Position numbers and translations under genes: made by a program
Notes under the pieces: model-generated
What the model was told of the DNA's origin: nothing
Databases searched by the model: none
The model's input: the letters and a program-made list of their open reading frames with translations, nothing else
Shown here: in pieces, positions 33,749 to 46,047 of the stretch
Position numbering within the stretch: the stretch's first letter is position 1
Layout of the letters: each line of letters starts with the position of its first letter
Assembly (NCBI GenBank): GCA_013180625.2
Contig: SNVD02009094.1
Location: forward strand, 248,001-312,000
Direction: 5' to 3'
DNA length: 64,000 nt
Origin: Boswellia sacra
Lineage: Eukaryota > Streptophyta > Magnoliopsida > Sapindales > Burseraceae

Positions 33749-36154
33749 TGAGATCTGAAATAATGAAGTTACGTGTAATATAATAATAAATTATAATGGG
33801 ATAATATTAAATACTATATCTGAGTTTTTGATATTTTTCAAATTCGATCAACCGTTAATTTCAACCCTAATGAAAGTATAAATATATCTTTTTACCCTTA
33901 AATATAATTAAAAAAATTTAATCAAATAAAAAATAAAAATCTAATTTTTTTGGGTTGTTCATGCTTCCTCTCTGCTTCGCTTCTCTCCGACTTCATTCCT
34001 TCTACTTCCTCTCCACTTCTGTTCTTCCATTCCTCTTCGATTCCTCTTCTACTTCCTCGGCAAATCACTAATCAAAATAAAAAAACCCTAATTCACCAAT
34101 CTCCCACAATCGATTCAACATTTTATTCCAATAAATACAAAACCAAACACCCAAATCTCTTAAATCAATATGTCGGCTTGGTTCAACCCGCGTGGTGCTG
34201 GAGGCATGGCTGTGCTCGGCGGTTGTGATGGTGGTTGAGTTGCTTTGTTGATGCGACCGTTGATGACGGTTGGTGATCGTAGCTATTGATGATGGTTGGT
34301 GATGGCAGTAGTTGATGTGGTTGTTGCTTCTAATTTCTTCTGGGTTGTGGTGGATGAGCACCATTTTAAAAATTTCGTCGCCTCACACTCCATTTTTGCT
34401 GCCGCTTTGCTCATGTTCGATTCCCTTATTTTCCAGCTTCGGTTTCTATGGTGAGTTGCTGCTCTTTCATGAGTGGTGGTTGACCTCTCTCGCCCTTTTT
34501 TGTCCTCTCCTCTCCTCTCTCTGTCATCTCTCTTTTCTTCGTTGGATTTCGACACTGTGGCAGGTGTGTGGATGGGCTTTTTGGGGTGGTGTGGCTGGTT
34601 TCAATAGGGGATGTTGGTGGCTATGGAGGTTGGATTTCAATAGAGGATGTTGGTAGCTGTGGGGGATGGATTTTTGGACTGGTGATGGTGGTTAGGTGGC
34701 TTGGTTTATTTGCGAGTGGTGGCGGTTGCTGGGTCAGTTTCATTTATTATTCTTTCTTTTGAAATTTCTTCACAATCGACCCCTGCATGTGAATTTTTTG
34801 AACTTCCTCGTTTGTCTCTCTTTCTTTCCATCTTCGATCTTCACGACATGGATTTTTCCCTTATAATTTCATTTATCCTTTTTTTTGAATCTTGTTGTTG
34901 TTGCAACATTTTTTGAATTTAAGTTTTATGATGGAGCTTTTAATAGATTTGAGACGAGATGCATTGGCGGTTGCCTTGTTGTTGTTCAGGTGGTGGTAGC
35001 TACCTGGTTGTTGTTCAGGTGGTGTGGCTGGGGATTTTAGGGAGTGGTGATGGCGGTTGCGTTGCTGGGTCTGGGTTTGTTTTGGGGGATGCTGACGGTT
35101 GCTGGCTTTGTATGGGAGTGGTGGCTTTGTTTCTTTTTTTGCAGGTTAAAATTTATTTTCGAATGAATTTTGGAATGAGTGGTATGAAATTCTTATATTA
35201 CCCTGGAGTTAGTTTAAAAATTAACAGAAAACTTTAAATGATAATTTGTATGTAAGTTAATGGGTGTTATTGATTAAAAATGTATAGTCATTTTTTTGAG
35301 TGAGATTAAGTCAAAAGTCGACGGGAGTTTTTGAAATTATCCCGTCAAATTATAATATAATATGATACATGAGGATTTTACGTAGTTCGATTATAAAACT
35401 TACATCCACGGACAACCTAGAGCTGTAATTCACTAAGTTCTTGTTTTTACAATATTTAAAATCATTTATAGTGCTGACTCACTCTCACACATTGATTTAA
35501 TATTTATAAAATAAAATCCCGTCAAGATCTTAAATTCTAGTGATATTGTTCACTCTCTGTCACCGACAATTTAACAACACATTGTTAAGTAAATTATACC
35601 ATAATGTCTGACATTGAATTATATAAACACTCAACTTTCAAATTCTCTCAAGCGTATACTAATTCAATTAGACCTAATCAAAATTCATGCACGATCACAA
35701 CCTCTCATACATGAATAAAACAACATCAAAGAAGAATTCCAATTTTGTGTTGAAGCTCTCCTCCAATAATTCTTGAAATGTCATGACATACACTCATAGA
35801 TAACTTATGTAGAATAACATTATATATAGCGTGATACCCGATTGTGCTATCTCTCCAAAATTCTATTGAATCTTAATCAAACTCAATTAGAATAAAGGAC
35901 AATTATTTAAGAATTGATATAAGAAATCTCCTAAATGAAATATGACACAAATAAATGTGCTTCTAATTCAACTATGATACATCAATAATGTCCAAATTAA
36001 AAAAGATATTCAATATGAATAAAATGCTTTATAAAATAAACTTTTAGAAACAGTAAAATAAGAAACAATATAGCATCTTTTTTTAATTATAAGTTAGCAA
36101 AAAATAATCATGTACATGACACATGCTTTAAGTGTCATGTTTATTACACCAACA
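33749..36154 (+). mobile_element. Solo LTR split by a MULE-like insertion
   Basis: The parts 33749-33797 and 35347-36154 together align with the solo LTR at 51326-52175 (shared strings ATGAAGTTA, GAGGATTTTAC, CTAGAGCTGTAATTCACTAA and ACAGTAAAATAAGAAA; ends TG and CACCAACA). The element at 33798-35346 interrupts it. A clear 5 bp target duplication is not visible for this copy, so its left limit is approximate. Confidence 0.68.
33798..35346. mobile_element. MULE-like non-autonomous element with gene-like interior (Pack-MULE candidate)
   Basis: A 1549 bp insertion flanked by the 10 bp duplication AAATTATAAT (33788-33797, 35347-35356). Left end GGGATAATATTAAATACT; right end reading inward GACGGGATAATTTCAAAA. 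The interior contains a CT-rich leader-like stretch, AAAAAACCCTAATTCACCAA, and then GC-richer sequence with repeated GGTGGT/GGTTGG (34200-35140). This composition suggests captured plant gene sequence, but I identify no source protein. Confidence 0.65.
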
Positions 36155-37284
36155 CTAGGTTTGCAGGGCAACAATAGAGACAGAAAGGGCGGGGGAGGGG
36201 AGTAAAGAGATCATTCTTTTTTTTTTAAAATATATAATTAGTTTTTTAAATTACTTTAAATAAATTTTCTTTTATTATAAAGTTATTAGATGTGGTTTGG
36301 TTTGGTTGGGTTTAGTGTAGTTTTATATAATATTTAGGGTAAATTAGTAAAAAAAAGGGTGGATATAAGGGTATTTTGATAAAATAGTGTATTTTATGTT
36401 CTCTCTCCTATAACGGTTTAAGTTAACAGAAAAATTCAAAATCTAAAGGGCAATTTCGAATTACTAATCTCTCAATGGGGAAATAACCTCAGAGGTTATT
36501 GTAATGTTTCCTAATCTTTTATTTGCCCCACAGCCCTACTTCGTGCGGTTTTCCATTTGTGAAATCAAGACATTGATTTATTTACTTAATTTTTGTCCAT
36601 ATCTTTTTGTAAGGAAATGACTACTTCATGTATGTATTGGTACTTTTTGTAAAAAATTGTATGAAAATTATAAATTAGTGTAAAATAGTTGTAAATCAAA
36701 TAAAAAATTATAAGGATGGTAAAATGATTTATTTACAATTTTTATACAATTTTTGTTTTGCAAAAAAATACGGATATATTCTATAAATAATAGAATGACC
36801 CTATAGGTAGGTGGTGCACACGGTTCAGGTCAGGTTAGTTTTTAATAGACCCGACTCGACCTGATTATGCATCGAGTTCTTTAAAAAAGACCTGTGGTTG
36901 GGTTTTCTGATAGAGATACATGATGTGCAACCTGCCATCTCTAGTTGATCAGGTTACTCCAATTGGGCTAACTGTAATTTGACAGTTTCTTTCAAACAAG
37001 CACTGAAAGAGTACTCATACTAAAGAAACAATGTGAAATTGGGGATGAAGGGAATAGATGAACGTACAAGAAAGTAAACTTAATAAAGATTATTGGTAAA
37101 ATCAGGATAATGATTTGATTCTTAATCGTCATCCAATCATAGAGCATTCTTGATCACGAAATATATATAAATAAAATTAAAAAAATGAATCTATAAAGAG
37201 TGTTATGAACATTAATACACATTAATAAAACAAAAATTATAGTTTACCAAAAATTAATACACAAGGTAAAGAAATTCTAGAAAT
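36155..37284. other. Gene-free region left of the copia element
   Basis: Contains a stretch at about 36420-36510 (AACCTCAGAGGTTATTGTAA) that looks like one MULE-type terminal end without a partner found here. At about 36815-36910 there is a GGTTCAGGTCAGGTT motif of a non-autonomous repeat whose other half appears at about 44230-44395 (TCGGGTTAACCCAATCGGAT). The copia element therefore seems to have landed inside that older repeat. Confidence 0.45.
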
Positions 37285-37858
37285 TGTTAGAATAAAAAGG
37301 TTTTAAATTTATGAGTTACAAAATCTTAATTATGTATGAGTTACAAAATTCATTCCATGAGTTACAAAATTTGATTTTATTTGTAAGTTAAAAAATTTAT
37401 TAGGCATATTATGGTATAGCAGTTATACTATTAATTATATAGGTTACAAATTCTAGGACATTAGTATATAAGGAGGTCTTTAGGTTCAATTTTAGAGACT
37501 TGTCATCAAAGCCATTACTCTCCCATTTTCATTTCAAAATTCTATAATTTTGTAACTACGACTTGTAAGACTGGTTCATATTCTTCCGATGATCGTGCTT
37601 ATCGAGGAGAGTGGCTGAGAGCTATTGTGTTGTATCTTGGAGCCATGGAGGATCGTCTTTCAACCGCACGAAGGGGAGGACTCTTTGGCTTTAGGACAAC
37701 GCTTTACGTGTGCCTCTCATTGCACATGTCAGATTTTTCTAACTTGCTTTTATAGTTTTTATATTTGTTATTTATTTTTTTATTTGTTTCTTTAATATAT
37801 TTAAAATAATATTGATTGTGCATGTGTTATTTGGTGGATTAATAATATATTTCTAACA
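37285..37858 (+). repeat. 5' LTR of the copia element
   Basis: 574 bp, begins TGTTAGAATAAAAAGG and ends TTTCTAACA. It differs from the 3' LTR by scattered substitutions, mostly transitions, so the insertion has some age. Confidence 0.92.
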
Positions 37859-38004
37859 ATCTAAAGTCAAAGAGTACTCACTTGTTTGTTTTGATATTCA
37901 TATATGTTTGATAAATTTTAATTTGTTTATTCTAATTGTATAATTATGTGTGTATTTGTTATAATCTAATATTTATTTAATAAATCATTGCTTGGTTTGA
38001 TTTA

Positions 38005-38006
38005 AG

Positions 38007-38037
<31 letters not shown>

Positions 38038-38056
38038 TATATTATATTATATTATT
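38005..38056 (+). repeat. AT and ATATT microsatellite
   Basis: About thirteen AT units followed by TATTA repeats, just inside the 5' LTR of the copia element. Confidence 0.9.
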
Positions 38057-38624
38057 GCAAGGTATGTTACAAAGTATTTTTCTACATATCATAATTGTTT
38101 CTTAAAGTTTGCTTTAAATTCATTAAAGACTTGAAATTATGTTTGCAATAGAATAATATATTATTTAAACAAAGTTTGAAATTTTTAATACATTAAATTT
38201 TATTTATAAAACGGAAGGTTACATTACTTTTTTCTTAAATATTTAAATTTCTGTTACAACTCTAAAATTACTTTTAATGCATTAAATTTTATTTATAAAT
38301 TGAATGTCACATTACATTCATCTTAAATATTTAAGTTTCTGTTACAACTCTAAAATATTTATGGTACTAAAGTTGTTATAACTTTTCTTAATTAATTTAT
38401 TAGTTTAAAAATTCTAAACAGTTATATTTTATTTTCAAATTTAAAATAGTTATTTAATTTAATTACATGGTTACATATTTTTTCTTAATTGTCTACTAAT
38501 TGTTTAATTAGCTTTTAAATTTTATTAATTGTATATTGAATAATTAGTGACATTTATTTTATGTATTGTGCACAGATTTATATTTGTTATTTCCTTTGCT
38601 TTTAGATATTTTAGTACAAAGAAA

Positions 38625-39699
38625 ATGAATAAGATTGAGGAAATAAATAGTGTAAAACTTGAAAAATTTAATGGACAATTTTTTAGGAGATGGCAAAGAC
38701 AATTGAGATATTGACTTACTGTTCCAAATTTAATTTTGGCCATTGAACAAACTAGTCAACCTAGTGAACCATCTAGTCAACCTAGCAATGAATCTGTAAC
38801 CCAACAAGCCTCTAGTTCCACTCCTACTTCCACAACTCAAATTTCAAAAGAGGAGATAGATTATTATTGTCAGAATAGAATATTAAGTACTTTATCAGAT
38901 AATCTCCATGATGTTTATGAAACTATCAAAAAATGCCTTAGAATTGTGGAATACTCTTGAAGCCGTTTATGGGATAGAAGACACTAGTCTAGATAGATTT
39001 GTTGTTTCAAATTTAAATCTTCATAAAATGGTGGATTCTAAACCTATTAGAGATCAAATTCATGAGTTCCAAAAACTTTTGAGAAGAGTTGAGAAAAATG
39101 GTACTACTCTTAGGAAAGATTTTAAGGTGTCATGTTTAATAGAAAAGTTATCTCCTAGTTGGTCTAATTTTTTCAAATCTTTAAAATATAGACAAGAAAC
39201 TCTTTCCATGACACAAGTGATCAACTCACTTACAATTGAAGAAAACAATAGAGCTAGTACTATTAATCAAATGGAAAGTACTAAAGTAAAACTAGTTGAA
39301 AACATAAGGAATTTCAAGAACAATAAGAGAAATGGTTTTCAACCTAGGAAAAGGAGCTTTAAGAATAAGAATAATGAACATAATAGATCAAAGAATTCTA
39401 AAGGCAAAGGGGATAGGATTTGCTATGTTTGTGGAAGGACAAATCATATGGCAAAGGATTGCTATTACAAGAAGATAAAAGCTTACAAATATAAGCCTAA
39501 GCAACATCATAAAGATCAAAAGGATCAAGTACATGTCTTGAAAGAAGGAAGTCCAAGTGAACCAAATGAACCTCTCATTAGGTATCATAAATCTAATTCT
39601 TTAAGTGTCAACTTCACTTATGAAAATAATGAATGGTGGTTACATTCAAGCGCGAATATTCTTGTTTGTTCTAATATAAGTTATTTTAAAAATTATTAG
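38625..39699 (+). pseudogene. copia gag (broken)
   Basis: Begins MNKIEEINSVKLEKFNGQFF, has a TGA after RRWQRQLRY, then a Ser/Thr/Gln-rich stretch. A frameshift near 38930 joins to LELWNTLEAVYGIEDTSL and the long frame to 39699. The capsid-like domain of copia gag (UBN2 type) is followed by the nucleocapsid zinc knuckle CYVCGRTNHMAKDC (Cys-Cys-His-Cys). In an active element this protein packages the RNA. Confidence 0.85.
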
Positions 39700-42460
39700 A
39701 ACTCAAGTGGAGGAAGTGTGACTCTAGGCAATAATACTACCGCACAAGTACTTGGGATTGGAGTTATTGAATTGAAGATGACCTCTGAAAAGACTTTAAT
39801 CCTCAAGGAAGTGCATTATATTCTTGAAGTGAGAAGAAATCTAGCAACAAGGATACGAAATTGTTTTAGAGTCTAATAGAGTTGCAATCTCTAAAAATAA
39901 TGTATTTTTGGGTAAAGACTATATTTGTGATGGTTTATTTAAGTTGAATAATTTTCAAGATCTAATAAAGTTTCCAAAGTTTTCAATAATGAAACTTCTA
40001 ATATTTGGTATGGGAGACTTGGACATGTATCTTTAAAGAAAATCAAAAGAATGATGGATCTTGACTTAGTGCCTAAAGCTATAATTGATTTTAAAAACAA
40101 ATGTGAGATTTGTATTCAAGCTAAACAACCTAGGAAGCCTTATAAGTCAGCTAAGAGGACAACCTAAGTTTTAGAACTTATATGTAGTGATGTTTGTGAT
40201 TCTAATCGATCACCTACTATAGGAGAAAATATATACTTTGTAACATTTATTTATGATTGTTCTAAGTATTGTTATGTATACTTGATTAAAACTAAGGATG
40301 ATGTATTCAATAAATTTAAAGTATACAAAAATGAGGTAGAAAATCAATTAGATAAAAGAATTAAGTAGCTTAGATCTGATAGAGGAGATGAGTATACTTT
40401 AAGTACTTTTTGTGAAGAGAATAGTATTATTCATGAGTTAACTCCACCTTACCACAATCTAATGGGGTTGCTGAGAGGAAGAATAGAACTCTGATGAATA
40501 TGGTAAATTCTATGTTGTTAAGTTCTGGTTTATTAGAGAATTTGTAAGGGGAAGCAATATTATCCGCATGTTTTATATTGAATAAAATAACGATTAAGGA
40601 CTTAGAGAAAACTCCTTATGAAATCTGGAAAAGAAGAGTTCATAATCTTAAAATCCTTAAAGTGTGGGGTTAGTATACCTGAGCCTAAGATAAAGAAAAG
40701 AGGACCAAAAATAATAGATGCAGTTTTTATTGGATATGCCCAAAATAGTAGTGCAAATAGATTTTTAGTTATAAATCTTGAAGTTAGTGGAGTATCCAAT
40801 AACACAATCATAGAAGCTAGAGAAGCTAGTTATTTTGAAGATATTTTTCCTTTTTAGAACTAGAGTTAAAAAAAAATTCATTTATGGTCCATCTACTTTA
40901 ATTGATAATGAGAAAACACTTACTAATTTTTTAGTTGATAAATCACAAGTTGAATCTAGAAGGAGTAAAAAACCTAGAAAAGAAAAGAATTTTGGAGAAG
41001 AATTTTATACTTACTTGATGGAAGGAGATCCTAGTTCTTATAAAGAAGCTGTAACTTCCATTGATGCACCTTTTTGGAAGGAAGTTATAAATAGTGAATT
41101 TGAATCGATAATTCAAAACAACACTTGGGTTTTAGTGGATCTTCCACTTGGGAACAAAGAAATAAATTGTAAATGGGTCTTTAGAAAGAAGTTGAAATCG
41201 GATGGTTTTACAGATAAGTATGAGGCAAGGCTAGTAGCAAAAAAATTTACACAAAGAGAAGGAATAGACTATTTTTGATACTTACTCACTAGTTTTTAGT
41301 ATTACACCAATTAGGATTTTGATAGCTTGAGCATCTATATATAATTTAGCTATTCATCAAATGGATGTAAAGACTGCTTTTCTAAATGGAGATTTAGATG
41401 AAGAAATTTATATGAAACAACCTAAAGGTTTTATAATGAAAGGACAATAACACAAACTTTGTAGATTTGTTAAGTCTCTTTATGGTCTAAAGCAAACTGC
41501 AAAATAATGGCATGAGAAGTTTGATGAAGTAGTTTTAAGTTATAGATTTATGATTAATGAACATGATAAGTGTGTATATTATAAGGAGATTAATGGAGCA
41601 CACATTATTTTAAGTTTGTATGTAGATGATATTTTGATTTTTGGATCAAACTTGGAGATAATAAATGATGTAAAATCTTATTTATCTAGAAACTTTTATA
41701 CGAAGGATTTGGGTGAAGCAAATGTGATTTTAGGCATGAGAATAAAGAAGACTTCTAGGGGCATTACTCTAGATTAAAAAAAATTCCATTGAGAAAATGT
41801 TAAAGAAGTTTAGGTACTTTGATTCTAAGTCGGTATCTACTTGTTATGATCCTAAGGTTGAGTTAAAGAAGAATCAAGAGGAACCAGTGTCTCAGGTATT
41901 CCTAAATTCTTGGATCTTTGTTGTACATAGCAAACAAAACTAAGCCTGATATATCATATGTAGTGGGAAGACTTAGCAGATATACTCATAATCCTAGTGA
42001 GGAGCATTGGCTTGCTTTAGAAAGAGTGTTTAAATATCTTAAAGGAACAATTGATTACTCTTTAATAAAGGATTTTCAAATATTATTGAAGGATATAGTG
42101 ATGCTAATTGGATTACAGACAATGTAGACGTTAAATCCACAAGAGGTTATATGTTTCTTTTAGGAGGAGCTGCTATATCTTGGGGTTCGAAGAAACAAAC
42201 CTTGATTTCTAGGAGTACTATGAGTCTGAACTCCTAGCTTTAGACACTGCTTGTGAAGAAGCTGAATGGATCAAGAGTCTTTTCATGGAAATACCTTTGG
42301 TGGTTAGAAATATATCATCTATTTCTATACATTGTGATTGTAAAGCAGTTATAGAGTTGGTGAAGCAAACTCACACTAACAAAAAGATGAGCAGACATAT
42401 AAGAGTGAGATCAAGTCTATGAGGAGTCTTTTAGGCAATGCTGTTGTAACTTTGGAGTTT
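39637..42460 (+). pseudogene. copia pol (protease, integrase, RT, RNase H; broken)
   Basis: Protease start reads WWLHSSANI where active elements have the D-S/T-G site, so the catalytic Asp is lost. The integrase zinc region is LWYGRLGHVSLKKIKRMMD with CEICIQAKQ (about 40005-40140). The integrase core is interrupted by stops (about 40150-40700). RT begins FWKEVINSEFESIIQNNTWV (about 41070), with [19 protein letters not shown] and LYVDDILIFGSN carrying the Tyr-Val-Asp-Asp box (about 41625). RNase H region has [16 protein letters not shown] and AVIELVKQTHTNKKMS. Stops and shifts occur in every domain. Confidence 0.86.
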
Positions 42461-42777
42461 ATTAAGTCTAAGTTAAATATTGTTAATCAGTTAACTAAAG
42501 GGCTTTCATTGAAAGCTATGAAAGAATTGTCGAGGGGGATAGGCCTAAGCTCACTAGGGAGTCACCTAGGGAGGTGATCCAACCTCAATGATTGGAGATC
42601 CCATGAATGGATAGAAACAATTCATATTGTATGACTTGTTAAGCACTACTATTATGGAGATATCTTCGAGAAGATATACTCTAGGTCATCCCCAAGGCAA
42701 AAGTGCTTCATATGTGATATTAAAGAAATGTATATTTACCTTGAATAAGTTCAAGGCAAGCATTCTCTTACAAGGTA

Positions 42778-42936
42778 TATGTCACATATACCTTTGGAGG
42801 ACTTACCTAAGTGAGAGTCATGGTGAGATTGCGACTGTGAAGATTGAGCTATTTTATATGTCACATATACCTTTGGAGGACTTACCTAAGTGAGTAGTCA
42901 TCGTGAGACCGTGATCGTGAAGATTGAGCTGTTTTC
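42778..42936 (+). repeat. Two-unit tandem repeat in the copia 3' untranslated region
   Basis: A unit of about 79 bp with CACATATACCTTTGGAGGAC and GTGAAGATTGAGCTRTTTT occurs twice in direct tandem with few differences, between RNase H and the 3' LTR. Confidence 0.85.
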
Positions 42937-43202
42937 TAAAAACTCTCACGAGAATCAAGATTGAGCCCATGACCTTTAATAGTGCTAACCTGCAAAAACC
43001 AAGTCTTTGTCGATATCATGCGTGTGATAGTTTGAAGTTTGGTAAAGGAACCGAGTTCAAGACATAGTTCACTCAGGTACCTCAAATAGATGCTATCAAC
43101 ACTAATTGTAAGTTCCAGCTTGAAAGACACCTACATCAATTGCATAATATAAGGTTGCACAATAATTTTTTTTTTTAAATTTCAAACCTTTTTGTGGGGG
43201 AC

Positions 43203-43776
43203 TGTTGGAACAAAAAGGTTTTAAATTCATGAGTTACAAAATCTTAATTGTGTATGAGTTACAAAATTCATTGCATGAGTTAAAAAATTTGATTTCATTT
43301 GTAAGTTAAATAATTTATTAGGAACATTTTGGTATCAGAGTTACACTATTAATTATATAGGCTGCAAAGTCTAGGACACAAGTATATAAGAAAGTCTTTA
43401 GGTTCAATTTTATAGACTTCTCATCAGAGCCATCACTCCTCCATTTTCAATTTCAAAATTCTACAATTTTGCAATTATGACTTGTAAGATTGGTTTATAT
43501 TCTTCTGGTGATCATGCTCATCGAGGGGAGTGGCTAGAGCTATTGAGTTATATCTTAGAGCCATTGAGGACTGTCTTTTACCCGCTAGAATGAGAGGACT
43601 CTTTAGCTTTAGGAAAACGATTTATACGTTCCTCTCATAGCACATGTCAGATTTTTTTAACTTGCTTTTATAGTTTTTATATTTGTTATTTATTTTGTTA
43701 TTTGTTTCTTTAATATATTTAAAATAATATTAATTGTGCATGTGTTATTTGGTGGATTAATAATATATTTATAACA
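43203..43776 (+). repeat. 3' LTR of the copia element
   Basis: 574 bp, begins TGTTGGAACAAAAAGG and ends TTTATAACA. Same length as the 5' LTR, preceded by a polypurine tract. Confidence 0.92.
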
Positions 43777-45470
43777 GGAATTTAATTTACAAAAAGTGAA
43801 AAACTAGATGGATAGAAGAGGTTGAAACATGTAGAGGCGAGACGACCATGGAGGGCTTGGCCTTGGTGAGGCAAGATGGCCGTGGAATGGTGGTTGCATG
43901 GAGGGCTTGGCAAGATGAGACGGTTGTGGAGCATAGAGGTAGAGGGCCTGGCAAGGTAACTCGGTTGTGGAGCGTGAAGGATCATCATGTAGAGCCTGAC
44001 GAGGTGAGATGATGGTCGAGAAGGGCCTGGATGGTGGACGCGAGAGAGGAGGTGAAATGTAAATTGCAAAAGTTTTTGTTTTAGGTTTCAATTGGGTTGG
44101 CTCGATTGGGAAAGAAAAAAAGGTGTCTTAAGTAAGTGATATTACGTGATTAAGTGTAGAATAATATGGTACATTTAACTAATCATCATCTAACACATGG
44201 TAAACAATTTCTTTTTTGTTTTTAATATATGTCCGGGTCGGGATATTAATGTAAAACCCAATCAAAACCCAAATCAAACAAAACCCAACTTAATTAACCT
44301 GAATTCGGCTTTTATAATTCAATGGCCTGATTAAAACCTGCTGGAATCGGGTTAACCCAATCGGATCGGATTATAATACCCACCCCTACATATGGGATAT
44401 TTAATTCATATACTTGAGGTTTGGACTGAGCATTACTTGAATTAACGAATTAATATTTTATTAGAAATTAACGTTAACCCCTCTACCTTAAACTAATGAT
44501 TACAATTCCATTTGTATATGCATTCCAATAATTTGTAGGGTTTGATCACTAGAAATCATTTCTTAAAAAAAATGGCCAAACTCAACCCACTTTTGATTAT
44601 ATATCACATGTTTCTACATAAAAATTATCATAAAAATATCTCTCCTTATAAAGTTTGCAAGGATCGAAATATTGTATTTGATTTTTTTAAAATTCATATT
44701 ACTTTTAAAGATTGTTTTAGATTTAATATTTTACAAATATTTTAGTCATTTAATTGAAATTTAAGGAACAAATTAATTTTCAGTGATGATAGAAGATTTT
44801 TATAGAATAAGAATAATTCTACCATATACAACCATTTCCAAACAATTTGATGTGTCATTGTTTCATTAGATATATGATTATTATCTTGTTTATTGTCATT
44901 TTTCTTATTACTTTTCGATTTTATCAATCCCATAATGTTTTATCATATCAAATCATATAATTTGGTTATTTGAGTTAATTTTATATCTAGAATTACTCTT
45001 TTAATAAAGATATCACTAAACCATCCTGAAAGTATGAGCTATTATATAATTATTAATTATTGGTCCTTTAATCATTAAAGATACTTTAAGATTATTTTAT
45101 GTAGACATTGGAAAAGCAAATTTGAGAGTGTTGAGGGACTTTATTGTATGTTTCAAGGCAAAGTAAAAGACAAAATTACACCTTTATGTCAATATAATTA
45201 CAATCAGAAAACATTATTTACAAAAGATAGAAATAAGAAAGTATCATAAAACTCCTTAATATGTAAGGAATTTTTATTAATTTTGATAAATATTTTCTCT
45301 ATTTTGTTATCTCCTTATATCAAGAATATATAACAAGCCCACCCTTTTTTTTCCCTAATGGTTGTCTAACAACTTCCTCGCTGACATTTTATTCATTGAT
45401 ATGTTATTATCTGCATCAAGGCTCTCTTGCTAGTACCGACAGATTTTATTTGCCTATATAAATTTACAGA
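43777..45470. other. Gene-free region right of the copia element
   Basis: At about 43845-44050 four imperfect repeats of roughly 50 bp share GGAGGGCTTGGC and GACGGTTGTGGAGC type strings. At 44230-44395 is the right part of the repeat interrupted by the copia element. The rest is AT-rich and without recognisable coding sequence. Confidence 0.5.
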
Positions 45471-45479
45471 ATTTATAAG

Positions 45480-46047
45480 GAATCCAGCTTTTTCTTAGAA
45501 ACAAGTGAAATGTCAACTTTGGAGAGCTGTAACAATGCTATAACAAGCTCCAACTTGGTCTTATAGATTTTCAGCTTCCCCAGTTTCTCGAGTTTGGTTG
45601 TTGAGGAAGAGAATCATGCTAGCAATAAGAGACAATAATAGTTTACATGATAAGGACTAGGATTCCACAACTAGATGTTGATATACAAAAGGGATTACCT
45701 ACCTTCTGCAATTTGGTCAATTTCGTAGCAATTAATTTTTTAGCACATTTCATTTAATTTGGGTAGACACATCTCCTTTATGGCTCTGATTTGCCAAGTA
45801 AAAAAATCATCAAGAACATTATTGTTAGATTCTTTATAATTTCTAATTGGTTATTTCCTAGACTGTGTAGCTATTCCAACCAAAAATTAACTCATCCCCA
45901 TTGATATCCATGGCCCTTCCTCGAATGCTATTGTCCAAGTATTGTATAGTCAACTTCATCCTAGCTAGGGACATGTCAAAATACATTTTGATAGATGCTT
46001 CTTCTTGCGACTCACCCACATTAACATGTCCATTATGGGGTATGGAG
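45480..46047 (-). pseudogene. MED15a-like pseudogene E, exons 4-6 only
   Basis: Minus-strand pieces in gene order: 46047-45983 (SIPHNGHVNVGESQEE, compare exon 4), 45788-45706 (AIKEMCLPKLNEMC, then a stop and a shift before IATKLTKL, compare exon 5) and 45618-45480 (after the acceptor CTAG, HDSLPQQ-like start, one-base shift, then KLEKLGKLKIYKTKLELVIA and SKVDISLVSKKKL, compare exon 6). There are no exons 1-3 of its own. It directly follows the exon 6 of copy D, so exon block 4-6 is present twice in a row. Confidence 0.75.

Larger units (their letters stand above)
37285..43776 (+). mobile_element. Ty1-copia LTR retrotransposon, near full length, defective
   Basis: A 6492 bp element with 574 bp LTRs (37285-37858 and 43203-43776), each starting TGTTRGAA and ending TAACA. 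Target duplications are GAAAT and GGAAT (one mismatch). A purine-rich tract TTTGTGGGGGA precedes the 3' LTR. Gene order is gag, protease, integrase, reverse transcriptase, RNase H, which is the copia order. Many stops and shifts make it inactive. Confidence 0.93.

Noticed and set aside
33950..35237. Several plus-strand frames of 60-114 residues (Cys, Trp and Gly rich) as a gene
   Set aside because: They overlap in different frames, have low-complexity composition and no domain. The stretch lies inside a MULE-like insertion. Kept only as possible captured sequence.
43782..44091. Pro/Ser/His-rich 95-residue frames on the minus strand
   Set aside because: They come from imperfect 50 bp repeats at 43845-44050, and two frames run in parallel, which marks repeat translation.
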